DNA from: CALFML01 sp044222245
GTDB taxonomy: Bacteria; Myxococcota_A; Polyangia; Palsa-1104; JAEUJZ01
Reading direction: 5' to 3'
Assembly: GCA_044222245.1 (NCBI GenBank)
Contig: JBGANQ010000042.1
Span: forward strand, 1 to 64,000
DNA: 64,000 bases
Both the position numbers and the translations under genes were made by a program. This document shows positions 41,093 to 49,136 of the stretch, piece after piece. The notes below the pieces were generated by a model, which did no database searches, had not been told where the DNA came from, and saw nothing but the letters and a program-made list of their open reading frames with translations. The first letter of the stretch is position 1. Each line of letters opens with the position of its first letter.

Positions 41093-44000
41093 ATGAAGAT
41101 GCTACAGAACCCAGCGCAAGCCGCCCCCACCGCATGGATCCCGCCCCGGGAGTTCGATGGCTACCGGCTGCTGTGGACGTTGAGCCGCGGACGGCGCGGG
41201 ACGGTGTATCTGGGCCACGACTCGGTGCTCGACCGGCCGGTGACCGCCTACTTCATCGATGCGCTGGACGAGCCGGCGCGCGAGCAGATGCTCGGCGAAG
41301 CGCGGGCGGCGGCCAAGCTCCTGCACCCCAACCTGGTGACGGTCTACCGGGTGGGCGAGGTGGACGGCCGGCTCTACCTGATTGCCGAGTACGTGCGCGG
41401 TCAGGCGCTGTCGGCGCTGGCGCGGCCGGTGCCGCCGCGGCAGGTGCTGGACATCGCGCTCAACCTGGCCAGCGCGCTGGCGCTGGCGCATCGCCGAGGG
41501 GTGCTGCACCGGGGGGTGCGCCCGCGCAACATCATCGTGCCGGCGACCGGGACCGGCGAGGGCGAGGTCAAGCTGCTCAACCTCGGACTGGCCGGGCTGC
41601 TCGATGCCGCCGAGCTCGATCCGCCCACCGACCCGCCGCTCGCGACGGCGGCGGCGGCAGCGCTGGGGGAGGGCGATGCGGCCGCCGATCTGCGCACCAG
41701 CACCGTCAGCCTGGCGCAGCGCTTCGGCATCACCCCGCCGCGGGATGTCGAGCTGCTGGCGCCGGTGCGCCTGCTCACCGCTCCGTCCCAGGCGGCGCCC
41801 CGCCCGCCCGAAGCGGTGACCACCTTCCTCGCCCCCGAGGTGCAGAGCGGCGAGCCGGCCACCATGCGCTCGGACGTCTACTCGCTGGGCGCGGTCCTTT
41901 ATGATCTGCTCACCGCCAAGGCACCGGTGGAGGGCGGGGACGAGGCGATCTCGGTGAGCAAGGTGGCGCCGCTTGCCGACCCCCGGCTGGCCGCGATCAT
42001 CGCTCGCTGCCTGCGCCGCGATCCGGCCGAGCGCTTCGCCTCGGCGGAGGAGCTGTACGCGGCCCTGGAGCAGCTGCGCCCAGGCTCGGCGAGCGAGCAG
42101 CTCCCCGAGGGCAACCCCTACCGTGGCCTGCTGCCGTTTGAGGCCGAGCACCGGGCCCTGTTCTTTGGCCGGCGCAGCGAGATCGGCACCCTGGTCGAGC
42201 GCCTGCGCACCGAGGCCTGCGTGCTGCTCGCCGCCGAGTCCGGGGTGGGCAAGTCGTCGCTGTGCCGCGCCGGCGTGCTGCCGCTGGTCAGTGAAGGGGC
42301 GCTCGGCGGCGGGCGGATCTACAAGATCGCCGTGCTGGTGCCCGGCTCACGGCCGCTGGCGGCGCTGGCGGGAGCGCTGGCGACCACCCTGCGCATCAAT
42401 GAAGCGGAGATCTCTGACCTGTTGCGCAGCGATCCGGCCGGCTTTGGCCGTGGCCTGCACCAGCTGATGGTCCGTACCCAGGGCGAGCGCGGCGGCCTGC
42501 TCATCTTCATCGACCAGATGGAGGAGCTGGTCACCCTGGCGCCGCCCGAGGAGGCGCGCGTCGTCGGCGAGGCGCTCGGCTCGCTGCTCGCCAAGCTGCC
42601 GGGGCTGCGGCTGCTGTTGACGGCGCGCAGCGACTTTTTGGGGCGCATCGCCACCGTGCCGGGCATCGGCGAGGCGGTCACCCGCACGCTGTACATCCTG
42701 CGGCCCCTGGGCGCCGAGAAGATCCGCGAGGCGATCGTCGGCCCGGCGCACGCCAAAGGGGTGCTGTTCGAGTCGCAGGCGCTGGTCACCAGCCTGGTCG
42801 AGTCGACCGCGAACACCGACGGCGCGCTGCCGCTTTTGCAGTTCACTCTGGCCGAGCTGTGGGAGGCCCGCGACGGCAAGTGCATCACCGCCACGGCGCT
42901 CAAGGCGATCGGCGGCGTGACCGGCGCCCTGGCCCGGCATGCAGATCATGTGCTCGGCGGGCTGCCCGACGCCCAGCGGGAGGCGGCGCGGCGGATCCTG
43001 CTCGCCCTGGTCACCCTCGAGGGCACGCGCGCCCGGCGCACCGAGGCCGAGGTGGCCGGCGGCGAGCCGGCGGCGCGGGTGGCGCTGGAGACCCTGGTCA
43101 AGGGCCGCCTGCTGGTGGCGCGCGACACGCCCGAGGGCGCCGCCTACGAAGTGGCGCATGAGGCGCTCATCAAAGGCTGGGACACCCTGCGCCGCTGGCT
43201 GGAGGAGTACGCCGAGAGCCGGGCGGCGCGCCAGCGCCTGGAGGCGGCGGCCGCGGAGTGGCGGCGCCTGGGCCGGGTCAAGGAGGCCCTGTGGGGGGCC
43301 CGCCAGCTCGCCGAGGCCGCCATCCTCGACGCGGTGGACATCGGCCCGCGCGAGGCAGAGTTCCTGGCCGCCTCGCGCAATCGGGCGCAGCGGCGGCGGC
43401 ACCTGCGCAACGCCGCGTTCCTGGCGCTGCCGCTGGCGCTTCTGTCGCTGTACGGGGCGGTGCAGTACATCGCCCATCAGGAGCTGCGGCGCCGCGTCAC
43501 CGCCTACCTGCAGCAAGGGGCGCAGCAGCTGGGCGAAGCGCGCCGCCGCAACGCCGAGATCGAGCAGCTGCGCCGCGACGCCTTCACCGCCTTTGACAGC
43601 TACCACCAGATCGACGGCGAGGCGCTGTGGCAGCAGGTGCTCACCGATTCGCAGGACTCCGATCGCGCCTACGGGCGCGCCAGCCAGACCTTTGAGGCGG
43701 CGCTCACCGCCGACAGCAGCAGCGTCGAGGCGCGCGCCATGCTCGCCGACTCGCTGTTCGAGCGGGCGCTGGGGGCCGAGCGCGACTACCACACCTCGCA
43801 GCTGGAGGATCTGCTGCAGCGGCTCGCCCTGTACGACAAAAGCGGCGACCGCCGCCGTCGCTGGTCGGCGCCGGGCCGGCTGCAGCTGACCTCGACCCCG
43901 GCCGGGGCCCAGGTCTCGGTGGTGCGCTTCGAGCGCGATCCGCACGGGCGGATGCTGACCGGGCCGGCGCGCGCCCTGGGGGCCACGCCGATCGCCGGGA

Positions 44001-44965
44001 TCGAGCTGCCGCCGGCGTCGTATCTTTTCACCTTCCAGCTGCCCGCCCACGCCGAGGTGCGCTACCCGCTTTTGATCGCCCGGGCGAGTGAGAACTCGAT
44101 CTCGGTCCCGCTGCCGCCCGCCGCCGCCATCCCCGAGGGGTTTGTCTTCATCCCGCCCGGTGCCTTCCAGTTTGGCACCGCCGGCGATGAGGCGCTGCGC
44201 AAGACGTTCCTGTCGACCGTTCCCATCCACGAGGTGGAGCTCGGCGGCTACCTCATCGCGCGCACCGAGACCACCTACGGCCAGTGGCTGGAATACCTCA
44301 ATGCGCTGCCGCCGGCCGAGCGGGCGCGGGTCAACGCCAAGGTCGGCAAGGGCAGCCTCTCGGGCGCGGTGGAGCTCAGCGAGCTGCCCGGCGAGTCGTG
44401 GCAGCTCATGCTGCAGCCGGCGAGCCAGGCCTTCACCGCCCGGGCCGGGCAAAAGATCATCTACAGCAGTCGTAAGGTCCGGCGCGAGCAGGACTGGCTG
44501 CGCATGCCCGTGGGCGGCGTCACCTTCGACGAGGCCCAGGCCTACGCCGCCTGGCTGGCCCACACCGGCAAGCTCCCCGGGGCCCGCCTCTGCGATGAAA
44601 TGGAGTGGGAGCGGGCGGCCCGCGGCGCCGACAGCCGCGAGTGGGCGCACGGCGACAACCTGCTGCCCACCGACGCCAACTACGACGAGACCTACGGCAA
44701 GGATCTGCAGGCCATGGGTCCGGACGAGGTCGGCAGCTACCCGGCCTCGCGCAGCCCGTTTGGCGTCGATGACCTGATCGGCAATGTCTTTGAGTGGACG
44801 ATCTCGCGCCTCAACAAGGGCGAGCCGGTGGTACGCAGCGGCGGTTATTTCTTCTCCGCGATCGCCCAGCGGAGCACCAATCGCAACCCATTTGACCGGA
44901 CTTTCCGCGACCCTGGCGTCGGCATCCGCATCTGCGCGAGCTGGCCGATCGCCTCGGCTCCCTGA
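41093..44965 (+). CDS. Pseudokinase-nSTAND-TM-PEGA-FGE sulfatase fusion
   Basis: A 1290-residue paralogue of the upstream kinase, collinear over most of its length. The kinase-like domain has lost its catalytic residues: the Gly loop is SRGRRGTVYLG, VAIK reads VTAY (Tyr 53), HRD reads HRG (Gly 141) and DFG reads NLG (163-165). The alphaC Glu and the APE motif near 246 remain. The nSTAND1 domain is intact (GNPYRGLLPFE, Walker A AESGVGKSSL near 382, Walker B LLIFIDQMEEL). A membrane helix lies near 775-794, followed by a coiled coil and PEGA near 931. Residues about 1015-1290 form an FGE-sulfatase (formylglycine-generating-like) domain with ARLCDEMEWERAARG, GNVFEWT and VRSGGYFF. The start may be ATG 41099, which fits the GAGGA site better. 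Confidence 0.9.
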   Translation: MKMLQNPAQAAPTAWIPPREFDGYRLLWTLSRGRRGTVYLGHDSVLDRPVTAYFIDALDEPAREQMLGEARAAAKLLHPNLVTVYRVGEVDGRLYLIAEYVRGQALSALARPVPPRQVLDIALNLASALALAHRRGVLHRGVRPRNIIVPATGTGEGEVKLLNLGLAGLLDAAELDPPTDPPLATAAAAALGEGDAAADLRTSTVSLAQRFGITPPRDVELLAPVRLLTAPSQAAPRPPEAVTTFLAPEVQSGEPATMRSDVYSLGAVLYDLLTAKAPVEGGDEAISVSKVAPLADPRLAAIIARCLRRDPAERFASAEELYAALEQLRPGSASEQLPEGNPYRGLLPFEAEHRALFFGRRSEIGTLVERLRTEACVLLAAESGVGKSSLCRAGVLPLVSEGALGGGRIYKIAVLVPGSRPLAALAGALATTLRINEAEISDLLRSDPAGFGRGLHQLMVRTQGERGGLLIFIDQMEELVTLAPPEEARVVGEALGSLLAKLPGLRLLLTARSDFLGRIATVPGIGEAVTRTLYILRPLGAEKIREAIVGPAHAKGVLFESQALVTSLVESTANTDGALPLLQFTLAELWEARDGKCITATALKAIGGVTGALARHADHVLGGLPDAQREAARRILLALVTLEGTRARRTEAEVAGGEPAARVALETLVKGRLLVARDTPEGAAYEVAHEALIKGWDTLRRWLEEYAESRAARQRLEAAAAEWRRLGRVKEALWGARQLAEAAILDAVDIGPREAEFLAASRNRAQRRRHLRNAAFLALPLALLSLYGAVQYIAHQELRRRVTAYLQQGAQQLGEARRRNAEIEQLRRDAFTAFDSYHQIDGEALWQQVLTDSQDSDRAYGRASQTFEAALTADSSSVEARAMLADSLFERALGAERDYHTSQLEDLLQRLALYDKSGDRRRRWSAPGRLQLTSTPAGAQVSVVRFERDPHGRMLTGPARALGATPIAGIELPPASYLFTFQLPAHAEVRYPLLIARASENSISVPLPPAAAIPEGFVFIPPGAFQFGTAGDEALRKTFLSTVPIHEVELGGYLIARTETTYGQWLEYLNALPPAERARVNAKVGKGSLSGAVELSELPGESWQLMLQPASQAFTARAGQKIIYSSRKVRREQDWLRMPVGGVTFDEAQAYAAWLAHTGKLPGARLCDEMEWERAARGADSREWAHGDNLLPTDANYDETYGKDLQAMGPDEVGSYPASRSPFGVDDLIGNVFEWTISRLNKGEPVVRSGGYFFSAIAQRSTNRNPFDRTFRDPGVGIRICASWPIASAP

Positions 44966-45007
44966 GCTCTCCGCTGCCGCCCAGAAGGCTGCTCTGCAGG
45001 GTACAAC

Positions 45008-45054
45008 AGACCCCAGAGCTGGGGTCTACATACCCTATTGGGGTATATTTTGTT
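45008..45054 (+). terminator. Double hairpin with U-tract after kinase pair
   Basis: Stem 1 pairs AGACCCCA (45008-45015) with TGGGGTCT (45020-45027). Stem 2 pairs ATACCC (45030-45035) with GGGTAT (45041-45046) and is followed by ATTTTGTT. This is the most conventional intrinsic terminator in the window. Confidence 0.65.
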
Positions 45055-45219
45055 GCCAGATAATGCAGGGTTATGCGCTGGCTTCGGTGTCTCCATTTTG
45101 ATTTGTTAGTCTCAATATGTGGGACTTTCGCATTACCGAAAAGCGGACGCAGGGCAGGAGAGAGAAGTCATCGTCCCGTCGGGAATCTGAATTTTGGTCG
45201 CTTAGCGAAGGAAGTAACT

Positions 45220-46278
45220 ATGCAGAAGCTAAACATTGTTTCTGTTTTCGCGCCTCTAGTTCTCACAATGGCTTGTGGTGGTGGGGTGCCAGTATCAGAC
45301 GTTTCGGATGTTTCGGATTTCTGGAAAGACGCCATCGTCGATAATGGGATTAATCTCAACGGGATCAACCTCAACGGGATCAACCTCAACGGGATCAACC
45401 TCAACGGGATTAATCTCAACGGGATCAACCTCAACGGGATCAACCTCAACGGGATCAACCTCAACGGCGCCAGCATCGGCCAGAACAGCGCCATGGCCGG
45501 CAGCCTGTCGGCGGTCAGGCCGAGCGATGGCAGCCAGCTCGCCGGCACCCAGCTCGGGGGGGCGACGCTGGGCGGCCAGCTGTCAAACTCCGCCACGCTC
45601 GATCTTCGCATCGACAGCGTGACCTATAGCGACACCGATCACGTCTACCTGTACAACGTCTCGATGCGCGGCGACAGCGGCTGGGCCCCGCTGTGCGGCA
45701 CTGCCAACGGCGCCCCGATCCCGGCGATTCCCACCCCGGGCAAGTGGAGCTCGGCGACCGGCGAGCACGTCGACGACGACAGCACCTTCACCTTTGCCTG
45801 CGTCAACGCCGCGGTGGGCAAGTGCATCGTGTGGGGCTACCAGCCGTGGACCAAGAAGAACGAGTGCAACGGGAACAAGTGCCGCAGCCAGTCTCTGGAG
45901 CCCTGGCTGCAGGCGTGCACGCGCATGGTCCGCGCCGACTACTGTGGCGATGGCAGCACGCACACCCGCAACGGCACTCCGATCAATGTCTGGGATTCCC
46001 TGAGCATCCAGCAGCGGGTCCAGAGCAACTTCTCGTTCGAGGCGGAGTGGGCCCAGGACGGCGGCCACTGCATCAGCCACACCCGCTGGTTCCAGTCCCA
46101 GCCGAGCTCCAGCGCGCTGCCCGATCCGTTCTATGTGCTGCGCACCTGCCCGAGCCGCATGCGCGGCTTCGGCGATGACGACTGCGGGCGGGAATCTGAC
46201 TTCTCGACCGAAAAGGGCCTCGAGCAGTCCGCGTCCAAGCGCCACCTTCTGCGCAACGAGTCCGCCTACAACCAGTAG
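45220..46278 (+). CDS. ADYC-motif lipoprotein with GINLN repeats
   Basis: A 352-residue lipoprotein. ATG 45220 has AAGGAAG 7 nt upstream. A short signal ends in the lipobox TMAC (Cys 19). Residues 43-82 are eight exact GINLN pentapeptides, like the Asn-rich turns of pentapeptide-repeat solenoids. The rest is a Cys-containing extracellular domain with WAPLCGTANGAPIPAIPTPG, ACVNAAVGKCIVWGYQPW and CTRMVRADYCGDG. The last includes the ADYC motif that names a family found in Myxococcota, of unknown function. The gene follows the kinase/pseudokinase pair after a terminator, so it is a separate unit. Its upstream region is more A/T-rich than the surroundings. Confidence 0.85.
   Translation: MQKLNIVSVFAPLVLTMACGGGVPVSDVSDVSDFWKDAIVDNGINLNGINLNGINLNGINLNGINLNGINLNGINLNGINLNGASIGQNSAMAGSLSAVRPSDGSQLAGTQLGGATLGGQLSNSATLDLRIDSVTYSDTDHVYLYNVSMRGDSGWAPLCGTANGAPIPAIPTPGKWSSATGEHVDDDSTFTFACVNAAVGKCIVWGYQPWTKKNECNGNKCRSQSLEPWLQACTRMVRADYCGDGSTHTRNGTPINVWDSLSIQQRVQSNFSFEAEWAQDGGHCISHTRWFQSQPSSSALPDPFYVLRTCPSRMRGFGDDDCGRESDFSTEKGLEQSASKRHLLRNESAYNQ
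45346..45465 (+). repeat. Eight 15-bp tandem repeats in ADYC gene
   Basis: Eight units of GGGAT[TC]AA[TC]CTCAAC run without gaps. Units 1 and 5 are GGGATTAATCTCAAC, and the other six are identical GGGATCAACCTCAAC. This fits duplication of a four-unit, 60-bp block. Unit length is a multiple of three, so copy-number change would keep the frame. Confidence 0.95.
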
Positions 46279-46299
46279 GCTCGCCCGCCCCCTCCTAGA

Positions 46300-46947
46300 T
46301 CAGCCGATCGCCCCACCCGACTCGCCGCGCGCCCCCCGGGCGGGCCGCGACGGCGCGCGCCACATCACCCACGCCGGATAGACCGTCAGCACCAGGCCGC
46401 TTAGCAGCAGCAGCGCCCCCGACAGCGGGAACAGCAGCGCCAGGTTCAGCCCGGCGGGGCGCAAGAGCCACGGGGCCAGCATGTGCAGAGTCGCCGCGCT
46501 CCAGCCGAGCGTGATCCATCCCAGCTTGGCGCGTGCCGACAGGCCGGTGAGCATGAACAGGTGGGTCAGGATGAGCAAGAACACCGGCATCGTGAACAGG
46601 TGAAAGTGGGTGACCTCGAGCAGCTTCCGGTAGGGCATGGCGACGATCAGGCGCGGTGCCGGAGCGTCCTCGGGCAGGGCGATGGCGGGGCCGCCCGCGG
46701 GGGTGCCGGGCGGCTCGCCGGCGGCGTGACCCGGCTCGGGCAGTGCCTCGGCCGGCGCCTGGGTCTGGTAGTACTGGCGGATGCGCCCGAGGCTGCCTGA
46801 CTGCAGCGACGGACCGACCAGATCCTCGTAGAGTAGCAGCGACGACAAGAGCGCGAGCAGCGACAGCCCGCAGAAGAACGAATAGATGATCTTGGCTTCG
46901 CGGGAGAGGTTCCAGATGCGAAACCCTGCGGCGGCAAACTGTCTCAT
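46300..46947 (-). CDS. Four-helix membrane protein with conserved-looking histidines
   Basis: A 215-residue membrane protein. Predicted helices lie near 20-40, 113-134, 142-162 and 168-192, with a periplasmic Pro/Ala-rich loop between the first two. Histidines at 114, 116 and 129 sit in or at the second helix (VTHFHLFTMPVFLLILTHLF), and His 155 is in the third. The spacing could hold b-type haem, but that is inference. It lies 53 bp downstream of the FMN-binding protein gene and in the same direction, so it may be the membrane electron-transfer partner. Confidence 0.65.
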   Translation of the reverse strand: MRQFAAAGFRIWNLSREAKIIYSFFCGLSLLALLSSLLLYEDLVGPSLQSGSLGRIRQYYQTQAPAEALPEPGHAAGEPPGTPAGGPAIALPEDAPAPRLIVAMPYRKLLEVTHFHLFTMPVFLLILTHLFMLTGLSARAKLGWITLGWSAATLHMLAPWLLRPAGLNLALLFPLSGALLLLSGLVLTVYPAWVMWRAPSRPARGARGESGGAIG

Positions 46948-46999
46948 CGGCGGATCACAAGGCTCGGGGGGGGGCTCGGGGGGGTGGGGCAGGGGGGAG

Positions 47000-47638
47000 C
47001 TACAGTCGCTGCGCCGCGTGCTCGCCGGTCAGCTGGGCAGAGCTTATCGCCGTCTGGCGCTGCCGCTGCGGCACCAGCAGAAGCTCATCGACCAGCACCA
47101 GCGCCCGGCGGACCCCGATCGCCATCGCCCGCGAGGAGATCGTAGCGCCTGACACGGCGATGATCTCCTCGCCGGGGCGCAGCGTGGAGGCGGCGCTCTT
47201 GCCGACAAACTGCTGGCGGAAGCGCGGGTCGCGGATCTCATCGCCGAAGCGCTCGCGGTAGACCATGATCTCCTGGCGCTGCAGCAGGCCCTGCGGCGAC
47301 AGCTTGACGGCGAAGGTGATGGGCTGGTGCTGGCCCATCTCCTCATCGAGCACCGCGTAGCCATCGATCGTCTCGCCGGTCTTGGCGACGTAGATGGTGT
47401 ACGAGGGCCGCGGCAGCTCATAACCCAGGCGCCGGGCCAGCTGGGCGCGCTGCTCGGTGGTGAGCTCGAAGCGCTGGAACGTGACTGCCTGGCTCTTGGG
47501 GAAAAAGTCGGCAAGCACGCTGCGCGCCGTGAAGTAGGTTGCCTGCGCAGCCGCCGGGCGGACCCAAAAAACTGAGGCTCCAGCCACCAGCAGACTCAAA
47601 AAGGCAGCGCGAAAAGCGAGATTGAAAACCATTTTCAT
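47000..47638 (-). CDS. Exported FMN-binding (flavinylation-type) protein
   Basis: A protein of about 212 residues with a clear signal peptide (MKMVFNLAFRAAFLSLLVAG, ending in a PAAAQA site). The mature domain resembles the FMN_bind fold: YRERFGDEIRDPRFRQQFVG is followed by the SGATISS motif (residues 163-169). In that motif the Thr (166) is the residue that ApbE-type transferases join to FMN in known proteins. Flavinylated domains of this kind carry electrons outside the cytoplasmic membrane. No apbE is in the window. An upstream in-frame TTG at 47647 has better spacing to AGGGA and is an alternative start. Confidence 0.8.
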   Translation of the reverse strand: MKMVFNLAFRAAFLSLLVAGASVFWVRPAAAQATYFTARSVLADFFPKSQAVTFQRFELTTEQRAQLARRLGYELPRPSYTIYVAKTGETIDGYAVLDEEMGQHQPITFAVKLSPQGLLQRQEIMVYRERFGDEIRDPRFRQQFVGKSAASTLRPGEEIIAVSGATISSRAMAIGVRRALVLVDELLLVPQRQRQTAISSAQLTGEHAAQRL

Positions 47639-47647
47639 TTGAATCAA

Positions 47648-48059
47648 CCATTACTATCCCTGACCCCCGGCGTCAACCGGGACCGTCAAGCGCGCGGATC
47701 CGGCGCCGCATCTACTGAGAATCGCGGGACAATCCAAGACCCCTGGCAGCGACGAAAAAGCGCTGCTTTGCGGTCGTCCCGCGTCCCGCCCTGCGCCCCC
47801 GCGGCCGCCCGTGGAGCCCGCTGGGCCGTGCCGGCGGAGCGCGCGCCGCGGCCGCGGCCGGTTGCACAAGGACGTCGTGAGCCTATATTGACAATGCAGA
47901 CGACCCGCTTGTAGCGTAACGCCGTGTGCCGCCTAAGGATTGGTACGGCTTTCGCAGATATCAACCGCAAGCTCGGACTTTTGACTCTTCTATTCGCCGA
48001 GCCCAGGACTGTCTGAGAAGTCAGCTTCCCGTACACCTAGCTTAGTTATGAGGTTCTCC
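47648..48059. other. 412-bp intergenic region upstream of glycan genes
   Basis: This region separates the divergent FMN-binding protein gene and the GT2 gene. I see no gene in it. It is locally A/T-richer from about 47870 onward. TTGACA at 47888-47893 followed after 18 nt by TAGCGT (47912-47917) is a possible plus-strand promoter for the glycosyltransferase operon. If so, the leader would be about 135 nt. Confidence 0.4.
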
Positions 48060-49076
48060 ATGAGGGTTAGCATCGCGGTCCCCGCATATAATGAGGAGCG
48101 CAACATCGGCCAGCTCCTTGATTCGCTCCGCGCCCAGCGGACCAAGCGGGCCAAAATAGTCGAGATCGTCGTCGTCGCCAGCGGCTGCACCGACCGCACC
48201 GCGAGCATCGTCCGCGAGCGCGCCGCCCGCCCTGGGGTGCCGGTCCGCCTCATCGAGGAGCCCGAGCGCCGCGGCAAGGTCAACGCCATCAACACCTACC
48301 TGCGCGAGTTCAACCCGCACGTCGAGGCGATCTGCCTGTGCAGCGCCGATCTGCTGGTCACCCGCGAGGTCGTCGAGCGCCTCTGCCAGTGCTTCCTCAT
48401 CAACCGCGACGTCGGCATGTGCGGCGGGCGGCCCGAGCCGACCAACGGCCACGGCACCTTCCCCGGCGAGGCGACGCGCTTTCTGTGGCACATGCACCAC
48501 CGGGTCGCCATCGAGGCGCCCAAGCTCGGCGAGCTCATCATGGTGCGGGCCGGCATCGTCAAGCGCCTGCCCCAGGAGAGCGCAGTCGACGAAGCGAGCC
48601 TGGAGCAGATGGTCGTGCAGGCCGGCTACCGGCTGGCCTACGTGCCCGAGGCGGTCGTCCACAACCACGGGCCCGAGACGGTGCGCGACTTTTTTCGCCA
48701 GCGCCGGCGAATTGCCGCCGGGCACTACTGGCTGCGCGACGTCAGCGGCTACTCGGTCTCGACCATGAACGTGGGGCGACTGGTCCGTCTGACCCTGGGC
48801 GAGCTGTCGCTGTCGGACCCGCGCCGCATGTTGTACGCGCTCGGCACCATCGGCGCCGAGGTGCTCTCGCGTGGACTCGGCTGGGTCGACTTCCAGACCA
48901 ACCGCGACAAGCACACCATCTGGAAGGTGAGCGAGACCACCAAGTCGGTCATGACCGAGGAGGTCCGCGCCCTGTATATGCAGGACGACGAGGACGACGA
49001 GCGCCTGGAAGCCCCCGTCGACCTCAGCGCCAAGGGGATCAAGCAGCCCCTTGCCGAGCGAGCCACCGGGACCTGA
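48060..49076 (+). CDS. Family 2 glycosyltransferase
   Basis: A 338-residue GT-A fold enzyme. MRVSIAVPAYNEERNIGQLL opens the donor domain, followed by VEIVVVASGCTDRT and the metal-site region ICLCSADLLV. YVPEAVVHNHGPETVRDFFR and QRRRIAAGHYWL provide the QxxRR-like end of processive or lipid-linked transferases. Start ATG 48060 has GAGG 6 nt upstream; ATG 48048 in frame is less well placed. It is the first gene of a set with a polytopic glycosyltransferase and an export ATPase, so it probably assembles a surface polysaccharide at the cytoplasmic face. No membrane helices are obvious. Confidence 0.87.
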   Translation: MRVSIAVPAYNEERNIGQLLDSLRAQRTKRAKIVEIVVVASGCTDRTASIVRERAARPGVPVRLIEEPERRGKVNAINTYLREFNPHVEAICLCSADLLVTREVVERLCQCFLINRDVGMCGGRPEPTNGHGTFPGEATRFLWHMHHRVAIEAPKLGELIMVRAGIVKRLPQESAVDEASLEQMVVQAGYRLAYVPEAVVHNHGPETVRDFFRQRRRIAAGHYWLRDVSGYSVSTMNVGRLVRLTLGELSLSDPRRMLYALGTIGAEVLSRGLGWVDFQTNRDKHTIWKVSETTKSVMTEEVRALYMQDDEDDERLEAPVDLSAKGIKQPLAERATGT

Positions 49077-49136
49077 TCGCCCGGCGCGGCGGGCCCCTGG
49101 CTGGATGCCCGCTGCCTCGCGCCTGCAGATCTGCTG

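Noticed and set aside
45346..45465. CRISPR array
   Set aside because: The 15-bp units abut with no spacers, lie inside a reading frame and encode GINLN. It is a coding tandem repeat.
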